Part shown: positions 25,201 through 32,826 of the stretch, in pieces
Numbering within the stretch: the stretch's first letter is position 1
Layout: each line of letters begins with the position of its first letter
NCBI GenBank assembly: GCA_032622095.1
Contig: CP136064.1
Location: 52,212,073 to 52,276,072, forward strand
DNA from: Siphonodentalium dalli
Lineage: Eukaryota > Mollusca > Scaphopoda > Gadilida > Siphonodentaliidae
DNA: 64,000 bases
Direction: 5' to 3'
Translations under genes and position numbers: made by a program
The notes under the pieces: model-generated
Database searches by the model: none
Told to the model about the DNA's origin: nothing
What the model saw: the letters and a program-made list of their open reading frames with translations, nothing else

Positions 25201-27760
25201 AGATAACAAAAATGAATCTCTAGAATAGAAAATATGAACAAACCAATTGAACATTCTATTGAATGCCCTCAAACTGGTCAACATCCATACCAAATTACAT
25301 TAAGATCTGAGCTATTACATGAACAGTCATCGGATGGACAGGTGCAAAATGGTATACCACCCCTTTTTTTTAAAAGGGGTTATATTGAATGTATTTTGTA
25401 GTTCAGTGTTTTATTTATTGATTTGAGGGGCCATTAAAACACATTTAACTGTGAACTGCAGCTATACACTTCAACACAACACACATTACATTTATTTCTT
25501 AAATCATTTTACACATCATGAGCATATTCAATGTGTGATTTTCATGTGCCCTAATTGGCTTAATTGTTATAGGACATACTAGCTGATGTGCCCGACGTTG
25601 TCCGGGCTATTCAAAAACCAAATTTCCAGTCGATAGCTCTACCCAGCCCGACGTTGTCCGGGCTATTCAAAAACCAAATTTCAAAGTCGATAGCTCTACC
25701 CGTTTCCGAGATCTGGTCTGCGCATGCGCGAAGCTGGCGTCGCACGGGCTTGGCGACCCGATAAAATTCGTATCCGGGGCAAGATACATTCACATAGCAA
25801 ATTTCAAGTCGATACCTCCACCCGTTTCCGAGATCTCGTCTGCGCATGCGCGAAGCTGGCGTCGCACGGGCTCGGCGACCCGATAAAATTTGTATCCGGG
25901 GCAAGATACATTCACATAGCAAATTTCAAGTCGATAGCTCCACCCGTTTCCGAGATATCATCTGCGCATGCGCGAAGCGGGCGCCGCACTGGCTCGCCAA
26001 TACGACGTTGACGACCGCCTGGTCAAACTACACACGTACCAAGTTTCGTCCCGATCGGTCGAGAATCGTAGAGTTGTATAAATGACATACATACATACAT
26101 ACAGACAGACAGACAGACAGAGGTTACATAAAATCTCTTTCTATACTAAGTAACAATGGAGCTTTCCACAGTGACCATGCCAGCAGTACCGCCCACTGAT
26201 AATGATTTTACCCATATAAATATTGTCTGTTACGCGAGATCTACTTCCGAAGTGAACACATCAACACTAGTTACACTACAAATCTGCTGGGGTGCCTCGA
26301 GTCACCACACCAAATTTAATTGAAACAAGTGCACCGCTGGGCGGAGGTAACGCCCCCGACTGTACAATCAGAGAGGATTTTTCTTATTTTTGTGCAAATG
26401 CTTATTAAATGGCACTTTGTAAAGTTATGTTATTCATGAGTAAACAATCCAAAATCAAGTTATCATCTGGAAACCAAAAAAAGTAGCAGAAAACCTGAAT
26501 TTTCTAAGTCCAAAAAGGGGCGTAACTCTGGAAAAAATGGGCGGACGAAACCGCAGTTATGGGGAAATCTTGTCCCCCCGACTGGTCTATTAGCATACCA
26601 AAGATCAACTGAATTGAGTTAGCGAAACCAAAGTTATGAGTTGAAACTTTCGTACGGGTCGACAATGTTCTAAGTCCAAAAAGGGGCGTAACTCTGGAAA
26701 AAATGGGCGGACGAAACCGCAGTTATGGGGAAATCTTGTCCCCCCGGCTGGTCCATTAGCATACCAAAGATCAACTGAATTGAGTTAGCGAAACCAAAGT
26801 TATTGAGTTGAAACGTTCGTACGGACGGAAGGACGGACGGACGGACGGACGGAGGGCTCCACTATATACCCCCAAATCTCCATCGGAGATCGGGGGCATA
26901 ATAAGTTGAGGGCTCGGGAAGAAAAATCACAGACAGACCGATCAATCCCTGACCTTTTTAATTTATCTAAACCAGTTTTGCCAATAAATGTGAAAATAAA
27001 ATATGACAAGTGTCATGATAAATGAAAAACATTTTTTTAAATCATGGATAAATTTTATAACATCATGGCGCAAATATAAATCTCAGTATATTATGATTTG
27101 AGATCAAATACATTATATGAATATAGTTGTTCTCTTCAGACATGCTGAGATGATAAGTTCAAATTAACAGTTGTAGGCCATTTGCCGTCGTCGCCTGAAC
27201 ATCCAGATGAATAATATCCCAATAACATGTATACTTTTATAACTAAGTGGAAGAATTCATTCAGTATGGTAAGGGTTGACTAAACAACGTGCGCTCACAC
27301 AACAGGTTTAAAGCCAGTGGTGTTACCTATAGTATACATTAGAGCTGAATTCAAAGCTAATCAATTTCCAACATTAAAACAACCTTTCTCAGCAATAGAG
27401 CACTTATTCCAGAATCAGTGGCGCCATATACAGGCATATAAACTTTAGTAAAAAAATTTGGAAAGTCATGAAATATATTGATCACAGACCCTGTTTAACC
27501 CAATAAGGAATGTGTAAACAAATGAGCAATATATTACTTGCGAAATATGTGCATATTCCAAACTACATGTAATCTGAAAAAATCGCATGCTTTCATTTTT
27601 TATTTTTTTTTTTACAGGAAAGGCATCAAATAAGATTTTTGAGGTGGAGAATGTGAAAGAGCGGCGGGTAAGAGAAGGAAAAACAGAGTGCTTAATAAGC
27701 TGGAAGGGGTATGGGGCTGAATATGACAGTTGGGAGCCACAAGAGAATATTATTCTGTAA
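1115..27760 (+). CDS. Chromodomain-containing host gene, 3' portion, nine exons
   Basis: Coding segments are 1115-1238, 2760-2950, 6448-6598, 9476-9634, 13642-13719, 15113-15217, 16794-16853, 19479-19529 and 27618-27760. Each internal boundary has AG/GT splice sites and every junction keeps the reading frame open, giving at least 353 residues. The N-terminus is upstream of the window. The order is: a basic segment starting TWIKNKNRD (reminiscent of a homeodomain third helix, weak), an acidic-to-basic helical stretch ending RKKQRKIKNKM, two compact domains of unknown family, a charged Ser/Glu/Lys linker over five phase 1-1 exons, and a C-terminal chromodomain. Chromodomains read methylated histone lysines, so a nuclear chromatin role is likely; the precise protein is not recognised. 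Introns are loaded with transposons. The long last intron (19530-27617) holds a nested 4.3 kb element. Confidence 0.82.
2321..2682. mobile_element. Foldback MITE with ~100 bp inverted arms
   Basis: The left arm starts agggattgacctgtgaatat and the right arm ends atattcaccggtcaatccc. Inner arm blocks ttgatatttaataccagtat and ggccccttgattcaaata recur inverted before 2682. A short non-repeated core lies between them. The element sits in the intron just upstream of the next exon. I could not decide the target duplication or superfamily. Confidence 0.7.
2760..2950 (+). CDS. Exon b of the chromodomain gene
   Basis: The acceptor is aattttcag|CCCACAAC and the donor is the consensus TTTA|GTAAGTG. It enters in phase 1, completing an Ala codon, and leaves in phase 0. 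It encodes about 63 residues, with a helical acidic segment (FAELTEDDKADLRDEIPKFY) followed by a basic tract (SGRKKQRKIKNKM) that could act as a nuclear localisation signal or DNA contact. Phase agrees with exons a and c. Confidence 0.8.
2951..3284. other. Intron, no recognised element
   Basis: Follows exon b. AT-rich with no inverted termini or coding signal that I can see. Confidence 0.4.
3286..3806 (+). mobile_element. Pearl-like non-autonomous element, family P1
   Basis: The 5' end is actagaggtgtgactgtccc. Monomer-like blocks (aaaaatgtaggaataaaagc twice) follow, then gacggacgacggacggac, and the 3' end is a C-run/taacttcattgc/G-run hairpin at 3770-3799 followed by tataatta. The same family recurs at 56783-57524 and, interrupted, at about 61150-62020. 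A 5' motif, tandem core, ACGG tract and 3' hairpin is the layout of bivalve pearl/HINE-type elements; the link is by architecture only. Confidence 0.65.
3962..4113. mobile_element. Foldback MITE, CAGTAATG family, right-truncated
   Basis: It starts TA|CAGTAATGCTCTAAC and carries the family arm (ttttcaggatttagtcgg, ttgccattcatcagaaagct). The start of the inverted arm (agagctttccgatgaatggc) follows, and it stops near 4105 where unrelated sequence begins. Confidence 0.75.
4401..5870 (-). mobile_element. 5'-truncated Jockey/CR1-like LINE, inverted in the intron
   Basis: Minus-strand reading gives the C-terminal half of a reverse transcriptase followed by the thumb/C-terminal segment typical of Jockey-superfamily LINEs. 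The 3' end, at the low coordinate, reads AATAAAATATCC then four more TATCC units (about 4401-4425), a microsatellite-type tail rather than poly(A). The 5' end is truncated near 5870, and the first ~90 bp of coding sequence is frameshifted. It lies antisense to the host gene in the intron between exons b and c. Confidence 0.8.
4977..5782 (-). pseudogene. LINE reverse transcriptase, C-terminal part, broken
   Basis: The main frame (5782-5051) runs through ITQGSILGPIIF (motif B), then LSYADDTTL (motif C, catalytic YADD intact, residues 51-54 from 5782), then a KTKKSNFM-like block and FLGIHIDENLTFKKHV. A frameshift near 5200 moves into the frame 5204-4977, which carries LQKRAMRVLCNKKYRSH and EPLFKKENILKIYD, a segment characteristic of Jockey/CR1-type ORF2 ends. 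Further degraded coding continues toward 4800. The endonuclease and RT motif A are absent through 5' truncation. It cannot be functional. Confidence 0.8.
5871..6447. other. Intron, no recognised element
   Basis: Separates the LINE from exon c. Contains short CT microsatellites and C-runs near 6119 and 6154. No inverted termini seen. Confidence 0.35.
6448..6598 (+). CDS. Exon c of the chromodomain gene
   Basis: The acceptor is ttttcgcag|GCTGAG and the donor GAAG|GTATTT. It enters in phase 0, leaves in phase 1, and encodes about 50 residues. It reads like a compact globular segment: ELESTWAEVGCLFLTADGID, then a helical LVQFLKNQQRLHVDLIHHM. I do not recognise the family. The frame joins exons b and d cleanly. 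Confidence 0.8.
6860..7245 (+). repeat. Pearl-like tandem monomers, family P2, degraded
   Basis: Successive ~110-130 bp units share ctctcacaaaaatgggcaga / aactgaagttatcat / gaacttgacctgtattttgg. It ends with caccggctattttaatag and a decayed C-run. The same family, with a full 3' hairpin, is at 49970-50880. Confidence 0.65.
7600..7960. repeat. Dispersed repeat family R1, copy 1
   Basis: Starts tttaaagacatattatggac and ends tgtttcacatcactttaaa, so short inverted ends (TTTAAAG) are possible. It matches 17783-18160 over its length (for example attcaggtgctatgccaact) and matches 9975-10110 partially. Likely a MITE or SINE-like dispersed repeat; superfamily unknown. Confidence 0.6.
7961..8935. other. 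Intron with a small hairpin at about 8515-8565
   Basis: Mostly anonymous. At 8515-8565, gtttaacaaacaaac and its complement gtttgttaaac flank a short loop next to aaatgttcagataat, a motif also seen near 7320 and 29935, suggesting a small foldback family. No coding signal. Confidence 0.35.
8936..9400 (+). repeat. Tandem ~150 bp monomers, family P3
   Basis: Three diverged units share tctgtattttggggtggtaa, ttcaatctaaagttat and ggcataactcagtcaaaa. They resemble the other pearl-like cores, but I see no ACGG tract or terminal hairpin. Confidence 0.6.
9476..9634 (+). CDS. Exon d of the chromodomain gene
   Basis: The acceptor is atttattttacag|CCGAGG and the donor GGAAA|GTATGG. It is 159 nt and phase 1-1, so skipping it would keep the frame. 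The peptide includes EGRRFPYQDFEKQYTVSGFP and GYIKNPVYYGVKQLQQII, which looks like a folded domain; the family is not recognised. Confidence 0.78.
9635..10310. other. Intron with a partial R1 repeat and a fragment resembling the CAGGG element
   Basis: Positions 9975-10110 match the middle of repeat R1 (gtaaatatttactact, gagtcactgcattcaattaa). Positions 9850-9900 (cagggtttatgtcgagccct ... ggaacagccttgaatttgac) recall the left end of the CAGGG element at 59648, so it may be a relic of that family. Confidence 0.4.
10475..10795 (+). pseudogene. LINE ORF1 N-terminus, truncated by deletion
   Basis: Reads MTKSKKRNKHSNSDSNNST and then a helix-rich segment (MEDFISKPEMNLHQHILGNI), stopping at TAA 10721-10723. 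In the same frame it continues QKSQLTEFGKLVSSFKSL, a plausible coiled coil. Near 10795 it passes directly into ORF2 sequence (GFWKFNTSLL). A normal ORF1 would be several times longer. Confidence 0.65.
10796..13480 (+). pseudogene. LINE ORF2 (reverse transcriptase), broken
   Basis: It starts with the endonuclease-RT linker (GRGFWKFNTSLLRDEKYAE), then RSRAKWIEQGEKPTKYFLNL, diagnostic of the L1/Tx1 group. Next come RT motifs GLDGYPYEFW, LITLIPKKDKE, NWRPFSLLN and motif A LLLLDFEKAFDS (catalytic Asp present). Frameshifts follow near 11350, 11510, 12105, 12140 and 12480, with an in-frame TAA at about 12179. Motif C at 12221-12232 reads YADE instead of YADD, because of a GAG codon. C-terminal parts lie at 12474-13064 and 13070-13480. 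The enzyme is dead. Confidence 0.85.
13642..13719 (+). CDS. Exon e of the chromodomain gene
   Basis: The acceptor is ttgtctttcag|ATCCAG and the donor TTGAAG|GTATGA. It is 78 nt, phase 1-1. It encodes an acidic segment (NPDSDPVAELNEDTIEKIF) and starts 36 bp after the A-rich tail of the LINE. Confidence 0.75.
13946..14480 (+). repeat. Pearl-like tandem repeat, family P4
   Basis: The 5' end aagaggtgtgcactcaagtg resembles the P1 5' end. Two to three ~130 bp units follow, sharing tcggttcatatttgtt, aagttattaggttggacag and gaaaatgaagtgtaa. It ends in a GACA/CAGA tract at 14453-14470. No terminal hairpin was found. Confidence 0.6.
14830..14994. mobile_element. Foldback MITE, CAGTAATG family, 5'-deleted
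   Basis: The left arm is shortened, starting at about atttagtcagaaatatggct. The right arm is complete: gatgaatggcaacaagccat, ccgactaaatcctgaaaaat, gggcattactg|TA. Confidence 0.7.
15113..15217 (+). CDS. Exon f of the chromodomain gene
   Basis: The acceptor is ctctatttcag|AAGAAG and the donor GATAACG|GTAAAT. It is 105 nt, phase 1-1. Ser/Glu/Lys-rich linker (EEVSAEQSSVTVEKSSKQIT) likely to be disordered. Confidence 0.75.
15654..16526 (+). mobile_element. Pearl-like element, family P5, short copy
   Basis: Starts AGCTCAATTT and ends with the hairpin pair agctcaaacttac / gtaagttgagct, so it has short inverted termini and a 3' hairpin. The core holds about five ~155-165 bp monomers (gcaaagagtaaaatccaaga, atgacaaatttcat, cctgtagcccgcgccaa), then ggacgacagacgcc. 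The longer sister copy is at 52720-55005. Open frames inside are artefacts of the repeat. Confidence 0.75.
16794..16853 (+). CDS. Exon g of the chromodomain gene
   Basis: The acceptor is ttttccattcag|AAGACA and the donor TGGGTG|GTAAGTA. It is 60 nt, phase 1-1. Encodes EDMDMVPKKMRTKSRKRNMG, with a basic cluster that could serve as a nuclear localisation signal. Confidence 0.75.
17028..17395. repeat. Direct repeat R2, copy 1
   Basis: Pairs with 18962-19342. Shared blocks include ggtggtattatgggtaaaa (with variants), gaaaatgtggtatgtgaata and cggaaacatacaatctttttt. It could be a dispersed repeat or a local duplication. Confidence 0.65.
17783..18160. repeat. Dispersed repeat family R1, copy 2
   Basis: Collinear with 7600-7960: ttaaagacatattacgtact at the start, attcaggtgctatgccaact inside, gtgtttcacatcactttaaa at the end. 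Located in the intron between exons g and h. Confidence 0.6.
18161..18961. other. Intron, no recognised element
   Basis: AT-rich sequence without coding or repeat structure that I can identify, apart from a short ttatttgggyctgcactgtt-type duplication near 18780-18860. Confidence 0.35.
18962..19342. repeat. Direct repeat R2, copy 2
   Basis: Second copy of the repeat at 17028-17395 in the same orientation, with scattered substitutions and small indels. Confidence 0.65.
19479..19529 (+). CDS. Exon h of the chromodomain gene
   Basis: The acceptor is ctcattgtag|ATCGAC and the donor AAAG|GTAAGA. It is 51 nt, phase 1-1, and encodes a basic linker (DRQSKSNVQTKRINTKK). The following intron is about 8.1 kb. 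Confidence 0.7.
20691..21568. mobile_element. 878 bp MITE carrying repeated GGGCAAAGCGGATC sites
   Basis: The termini are GGGGAGACCCGGGCAAAGCG and its complement (cgctttgcccgggtctcccc), flanked by TA. The inner motif GGGCAAAGCGGATC recurs at least five times in both orientations (about 20700, 20867, 20898, 21152-21180, 21528-21550). The interior is non-coding. TA duplication suggests a Tc1/mariner-type element. Confidence 0.8.
22464..23216. mobile_element. 753 bp TIR element (AGGGTGGATACACACATGCA)
   Basis: The left end is TA|AGGGTGGATACACACATG and the right end CATGTGTGTATCCACCCT|TA, giving ~28 bp inverted repeats flanked by TA. The interior is non-coding. It is nested inside the 20317-24655 element. 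Confidence 0.8.
23529..23795 (+). repeat. TGTC-tract repeat with cggacaacgtcgggct units
   Basis: Begins gtctgtctgtatgtttg, then gattctcgaccgatcgggac, cgcgcatgcgcagacgag, and ends in two tandem gaatagcccggacaacgtcg units. An expanded inverse copy is at 25580-26125. Confidence 0.7.
24760..25385 (+). mobile_element. Pearl-like element, family P6
   Basis: Three ~170 bp monomers share aacattctattgaatg-type blocks, aacatccataccaaatt and acagtcatcggatggaca. The 3' end is a cccc-T8-aaaa-gggg hairpin (25360-25379) followed by ttatattg. The layout matches P1, but the core sequence differs. Confidence 0.6.
25580..26125 (-). repeat. Tandem repeat array, inverse of the 23529 family
   Basis: Reverse-oriented copy with about three ~120 bp monomers (gtttccgagatctcgtctgc, gcgcatgcgcgaagctggcg, caagatacattcacatagca), followed by ccgatcggtcgagaatcgta and (CATA)n(CAGA)n at 26087-26120. 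Confidence 0.75.
26380..26905 (+). mobile_element. Pearl-like element, family P7
   Basis: Two ~158 bp monomers (aaaaaggggcgtaactctgg, gaaaccgcagttatggggaa, aaagatcaactgaattgagt) are followed by (GGAC)n at 26822-26852. The 3' hairpin at 26869-26896 pairs cccccaaatctcc with ggagatcggggg, followed by cataataa. Confidence 0.7.
26906..27617. other. Intron upstream of the chromodomain exon
   Basis: Anonymous AT-rich sequence, ending in a T-rich tract and the acceptor before 27618. Confidence 0.35.
27618..27760 (+). CDS. Terminal exon i: C-terminal chromodomain
   Basis: The acceptor is tttttttttacag|GAAAGG, phase 1, and the stop is TAA 27758-27760. The peptide KIFEVENVKERRVREGKTEC then LISWKGYGAEYDSWEPQENI is a clear chromodomain. 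By alignment with HP1/Polycomb, the methyl-lysine cage positions are Phe (KIFEVE), Trp (ISWKG) and Tyr (KGYG), so the cage looks intact. The protein ends at ENIIL, where other chromodomains begin their C-terminal helix, so that helix is missing or very short. ATTAAA variants at 27823 and 27937 could serve as polyadenylation signals. Confidence 0.9.
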
Positions 27761-29479
27761 AGCAGAAATTATAGCAACCAACAATATTACAATAACATTT
27801 GAGTGCATAAGAAGCAATAGTGATTAAAACCGTTGATCCATTGAGCTCATATTTCACTAGTACATATACCTGTGAGCACTTTGACATTATGTGGATCTTT
27901 ATAACTTTGAACAGACAATGCAGGGAACATTTCTTTATTAAATTAAACCATGTTTATCAATAGTCTATTTCACAGTAGGGTGTGCTATGATACAGCTCAA
28001 AACAGCTATACGAATTGAACAACTTTTGTGAGCCAATTTCGTTTTGAGCATTGAACTGATTACCCGGGAAAAATTCCATAAATTGTAAGTGACACAAAAC
28101 AGGATAGACTCACAAAAGTCATTTGATCATACAATCTCAACTTTGGACCTTCACCCACTATTTCCCCCAATACATTGGCCATTGTCTCTCCACAGACATA
28201 CCAAGTGTACTGGATGTTTCGCTTATATAACCTTCATGATCAGTCAGAATAACCAAACTGAACATTTGATCCAAGTTATGGTTGAATGAGCACCATTTCA
28301 ATAATGCCAGTTGATGCAAATCGTAGAGTTATCCATGTTGTTCCAATTAGCATTGTGTTTAGTAAGCACCCATGTTACTGCTAACTTATTCGCAGACATA
28401 GAATTGACATTGGCTTAAGACGGTCACATTTTTGACACAATGTTATGGTATACTGTACTTAACCCTTCAAGCAAGTGCATTCTCATATAGATATATGCCA
28501 GGAGAAACTCGCATATATAACAGAATGCACTGACACAAGATGTTTAATGCTACACCAGTGCAAATCAATTCATGAAAGGGTTCAGCAGATTTTGTTTAAA
28601 TTATGGGTAGGGAAAGTGCACGAGGATATCATGTTGGTCCAAGTTACATGAGATCACCATACTCTTAACTCTATAATTGGTATGTTTCACCAACACATTC
28701 TGTGCTGTATCCTAAACTGCATACTGTGATTTTGTATAAAAAGCTAGATCTCCCTTTAATGGGTACTCATTCAAGCACACCCTACATGCATGGCTATCAT
28801 TCACAGGCTGGAATGACGCCGGTTCGAATCGCTATGTAATGGTGATACACCCCACGACATATATATGTCGACAACCCGCCGTTTGTTCGTTTTGGACAAA
28901 CGTGACACTTGTCCGAAAATAAGACGTAAAACTCAGAATATACTCGCGATTCTGTTGCAAACTATATTGGGCTGAATATCTCCAAATTCACGTCCTTGGC
29001 CATATATAAACGGCAATCGTGTTATCCCACCCTGTATATACGAGCGAAGGTATTCAGAACTAAACTATACATCGGTGGACCCGGGGGTTTCAAACCGCAC
29101 TTAAGATTTGCTCTGTCTTTCAGTAGAATTGAAGTGCAAATGACGCCTTTGTTTTTCTCATGATATGGCTAGACCACGATGACACCGCATGAATCAGAAA
29201 AGGGGCACTACGCTCATAACATGAGCCGATGGTGAGTGCATTGTTAAAAGTCCCCCATGCAGTCACGAGATATCGCAGATTTAACCCTGCATTATGTAAA
29301 CAAAACACACATACACTATAACAAATTAACTTAAATGACACTATAGTTTTGATGCTTATTATGAAATTTGGTACCCACCACCAAGTCCTGTAGTCATTTA
29401 AGTTAATTCACGCGCAGCTCGATCAGAACAACTTTATTATAATTTAAAAAACAAAACACATTATATTACTAATAAGAGT
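27761..29479. other. Intergenic stretch downstream of the chromodomain gene
   Basis: No gene recognised. Positions 28470-28535 hold a diverged copy of the cgcatatata hairpin seen in the TGTGACCCGCC family. A ggttcgaatc box-B-like string at 28821 is isolated. Confidence 0.4.
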
Positions 29480-29920
29480 AATGTTCAATTTCACTGAATC
29501 AGTGTCTTCGCAAGGCGTCTCTTATGGTGTGAAAATACTTCTGGATGCCACACATGCCGGATTCACTCGATACTGACAGATGTACTTTATCCTTGGTGCT
29601 ATTTATATAGTCTCTTGGAAACCGGATGTTTTCGAACACAATGTATAATCTTGCTTTAGCGCTTTCTTGAGTTTCCGGTTGATGGCGGTCATTTGTCGCA
29701 GGAATTCTTTCAAGGTCAAGCCTGGGGATTTGGTGTCATCCGGAATCCGATAGAGCAACTCACCCACAAGAACCCTGGTCCCAATTGCATTGATTTTTTT
29801 CACTATGGCGAGGATGGCGTCGACGATATCTCGTGTCTTCGATGTCGCCGATATATCGTTTCCACCTGCGTGCAAGAATATGACATCTGGCTTCAATTCT
29901 TTACTAAATTATCGATTAAC
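29480..29920 (-). pseudogene. SGNH/GDSL-hydrolase-like domain fragment
   Basis: Minus-strand reading gives KPDVIFLHAGGNDISATSKT (the block III GxND motif of SGNH hydrolases), then DIVDAILAIVKKINAIG and RVLVGELLYRIPDD. After a frameshift near 29640 it continues YIVFENIRFPRDYINS and DKVHLSVSS, where D-x-x-H matches the block V catalytic dyad, ending near 29480. The N-terminal block with the catalytic Ser is missing, because the fragment is cut near 29920 by other repeat DNA. Such domains occur in host esterases and in some retroelement ORFs, and which one this is cannot be decided here. Confidence 0.6.
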
Positions 29921-30014
29921 AGGTAGTTCTCTTAGGAAATTTTCAGGTAATAAGCCCAACAAGCGGCCATATGCCGTTTTTTAAACTTGTTATCTGAACA
30001 TTTCCATCCAATAA

Positions 30015-30274
30015 ATAGAGTAATGCTCTAATTAATGGACTCCTTAACGAAAGCAGAATTACGGTAATTTTTCAGGATTTGGTCAGAAATATGGCTTGCT
30101 GCCATTCATCGGAAAGCTCTCAGAAATATGGCTTGTTGCCATTCATCGGAAAGCTCTCGGGGAGAGCTTTCCGATGAATGGCAGCAAGCCATATTTCTGA
30201 CTAAATCGTGAACTTCAAAAATTACCCATAATTATGTTGTGGTTAAGGAGTCCATTAATTAGATAATTACTGTA
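30015..30274. mobile_element. Foldback MITE, CAGTAATG family, near-complete
   Basis: Both arms are present: gtaatgctctaattaatgga, ttttcaggatttggtcagaa, then a 40 bp local duplication of the cattcatcggaaagctctc block. The inverted arm returns to gataattactg|TA at 30274. It is almost completely palindromic. Confidence 0.8.
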
Positions 30275-31406
30275 GGTCTCCTTCTTAACTGTATTATCCA
30301 TTTTGCTTATTTCAACTTAACATTTCCCACTTGTGAATACAAATCCTCCTGCACATTTCTGCTTCTCTGTCAGTCGTCGTCTGTTTATATTTCCCAATAG
30401 TCCCTCTAGATACATAAAAGACTATTCAAGGTTCTGGCTACAGCGTGGAAATATCCCAGCGTTTCAAGTGATGGCACCGAATGCAGACCCCGCCACCCCC
30501 GTTTTTGGAAAAAGCTTCACTCTGAGAAAACCTATCACTGAGTTGCGTGCATGTAAATTAACTGAGATGTTATCATGGGCCCACTACATGAAGGCTAGAC
30601 ATCAGCATCGATCATATTCCTACAGGGATGGGCTGTTACGTGTTGAATTGGGTTCCACAGGCTTGGTGCCCCCTCTCTTATCAGACATGGATGTATGACC
30701 CTATAGTCATATATATATTTCTTGACAACATTATGCTATGTTCATATAAGACCACATGTACTGATTTACAACCCTATAATTACGCCGTCATCTCGCGCTG
30801 CATAGCACCGAATTCAGACCCCACCACGAACCCCCGTTTAAAAAAAAAAGCTTATTTAGCACTACCAATATACCGGCCAAATTAATTAAGTAAAAAGTCA
30901 AAGCATATTAGCAAGACAATTTGACCAGGGAGTGTGGTCACAGGGTACAGTGAGTCAGTAGTATTATTATTAGTATGTGTACACATGACCAATACACTAG
31001 ACTGTACACATAATCAGTACACTGCCGGTGTACTAAGTATGTGTACAGTCTTGTGTATTATTACGCCACCTGTGGTGTTTCTAGCTGCTGAGATTTTGAT
31101 ATTGCGTGGTGGACAGGGCGAATGTATTCTTGTGGGGCTTTTATTTATAGAGTTGGAAATTCCGTTTATTTAAAAGTCGGAACTACGCGACCAGTAGGCC
31201 AAGTCCAGTAAAACGGTTCGTTATAGGTGCTGGTTGTTATTGTTATTTTAACGGAATTCTGAGTTGGTCATTCGCGAAACCAATATATATTATATTCTAT
31301 AATTAAAACCGTGGGTATATAATATATGATCCTCTTTATGGATATTGTAGGAAGGTAAATTTAGCTAAAGCGGTGGGATATCTTGCAAGACAACACATTT
31401 CGGTTT
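30275..31406. other. Unassigned stretch
   Basis: No gene supported. Positions 31240-31300 form a direct repeat with 32484-32540 (taacggaattctgag, aaccaatatat) that brackets the long foldback at 31407-32089. Confidence 0.35.
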
Positions 31407-32089
31407 GCGCTATAACTGCTCAATGTTTTAAGGTGTTACACAACATCTGATAAAAAGAGTTCTATCTGGAATATTCACACTATTTTTTCAGAGAACATGC
31501 ATAGAGTAAACATAGTCCTATCGGACTATCGTAAAGTAGTTCCGTTTAATTCTGGATTAATTAACCCTCAGACTGCCGAAACTGCCGACAATAAATTCGC
31601 TTGTTCGTGTCCCCCGAAAATCAAACTTGCCTGTTTAGAGGTCCCATTTTCGTGGCTAATGGTGATAGAATCACAATTTTTCAGTCAAGTTCATGGATAA
31701 ATTACATTACACTTAATCGGCTTATGTCCGCGGCCATAAACCTGCGTTTTGATAACAATTTATTTGAGACAAACTGTTGCGCGGGTATCAGTCGGCGCTT
31801 ATCGGTTGAAGTTATTATAATCGTGTTCAAATACAACAGAAAAAAATATACTATGTCAAATAAATAACGTGATCAATGGACAGACAAGTTTCATTTCCGT
31901 GGGACACGAAAAAGCGAATTTAATGTCGTCAGTTTCGGCAGTCTGAGGGTTTTAATTAATCTCCTTTACGATATCCCGATAGGACTATGTTTACTCGTTG
32001 TTCTCTGAAAAAAAATGGTGTGAATATTCCCGATAGAACTCTTTTTATCAGACGTTTTGTAACACATTAAAACATTGAGCAGTTAGCGC
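31407..32089. mobile_element. Long foldback element, ~200 bp arms
   Basis: The left arm starts gcgctataactgctcaatgt and includes tgataaaaagagttctatct and actgccgaaactgccgac; the right arm contains their complements in reverse order and ends agcagttagcgc. Arms are near-identical but not perfect. The interior is non-coding. Direct repeats at 31240 and 32484 lie outside it. Confidence 0.7.
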
Positions 32090-32677
32090 AATTTTCTGAA
32101 ATTTCGGACTATTTCGTCTATAAAAATACGATGAACAACTGAAAATGTTTTTCAACATTCTGGAAGGGGTATATGTCCATGGTATATATGTTTAAAATTT
32201 CACGCATAAACTATGACAGATAACAAAGTTATAATTAGTTTTATAGGCCCACCATAAATCCCCTATAATAAACGCATGCGGCCGTAAGCACATGGCTTTG
32301 CTGTGGATACTTTCGTTCCCAGCATGCATCATTCTCGCTATCTGTAAAATGTCTATGAACAATGGCTGTGCCATGCACTCTTAGCTTTGATCCGCATTTA
32401 GAAGCATTCTGGTGTGGCGAATGAGAAACCTGCAGTAATGTATAAGCCGTAGTTCATTGTAATAATTTGAAGAATTACTTGTCTTAACGGAATTCTGAGG
32501 CGGTCCATTCATGTAACCAATATATTTTTATATTATGATTTATATTTATGGCTAATAATATGATCTTGGTGGCGTTACCATTTCTGACTATGGTTTTCTT
32601 GTATAACTACTGTTAATCCACAGTACACCAATGCACCGTATACAGTGGTCGCCATCGGATGTTTGTCTAGCGCATGC
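32090..32677. other. Unassigned stretch before the tandem duplication
   Basis: Contains the second direct-repeat arm (32484-32540). No coding signal seen. Confidence 0.3.
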
Positions 32678-32826
32678 ATTAAGCTGTTGTCGGTGTATTG
32701 TCAGGTCGTAAATTGACTTGACTTACCTGGCACTGCATGTGAATCTCTCTGTATTGGTTTGTTTTCGGAAATAATATTTTGATCGATGATAGTTTTTATA
32801 TGTATACTAATTATTTCCCCACCCAG

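Noticed and set aside
25611-26085. Overlapping frames on both strands in the GC-rich tandem array
   Set aside because: Stop-free by base composition of the repeat; no protein motif.
28800-28870. tRNA-like box B (ggttcgaatc at 28821)
   Set aside because: No matching A box, acceptor stem or anticodon arm; an isolated match is not enough for a tRNA or SINE.
30333-30698. 121-codon open frame
   Set aside because: No motif, splice context or repeat relationship supports coding; composition looks like chance.
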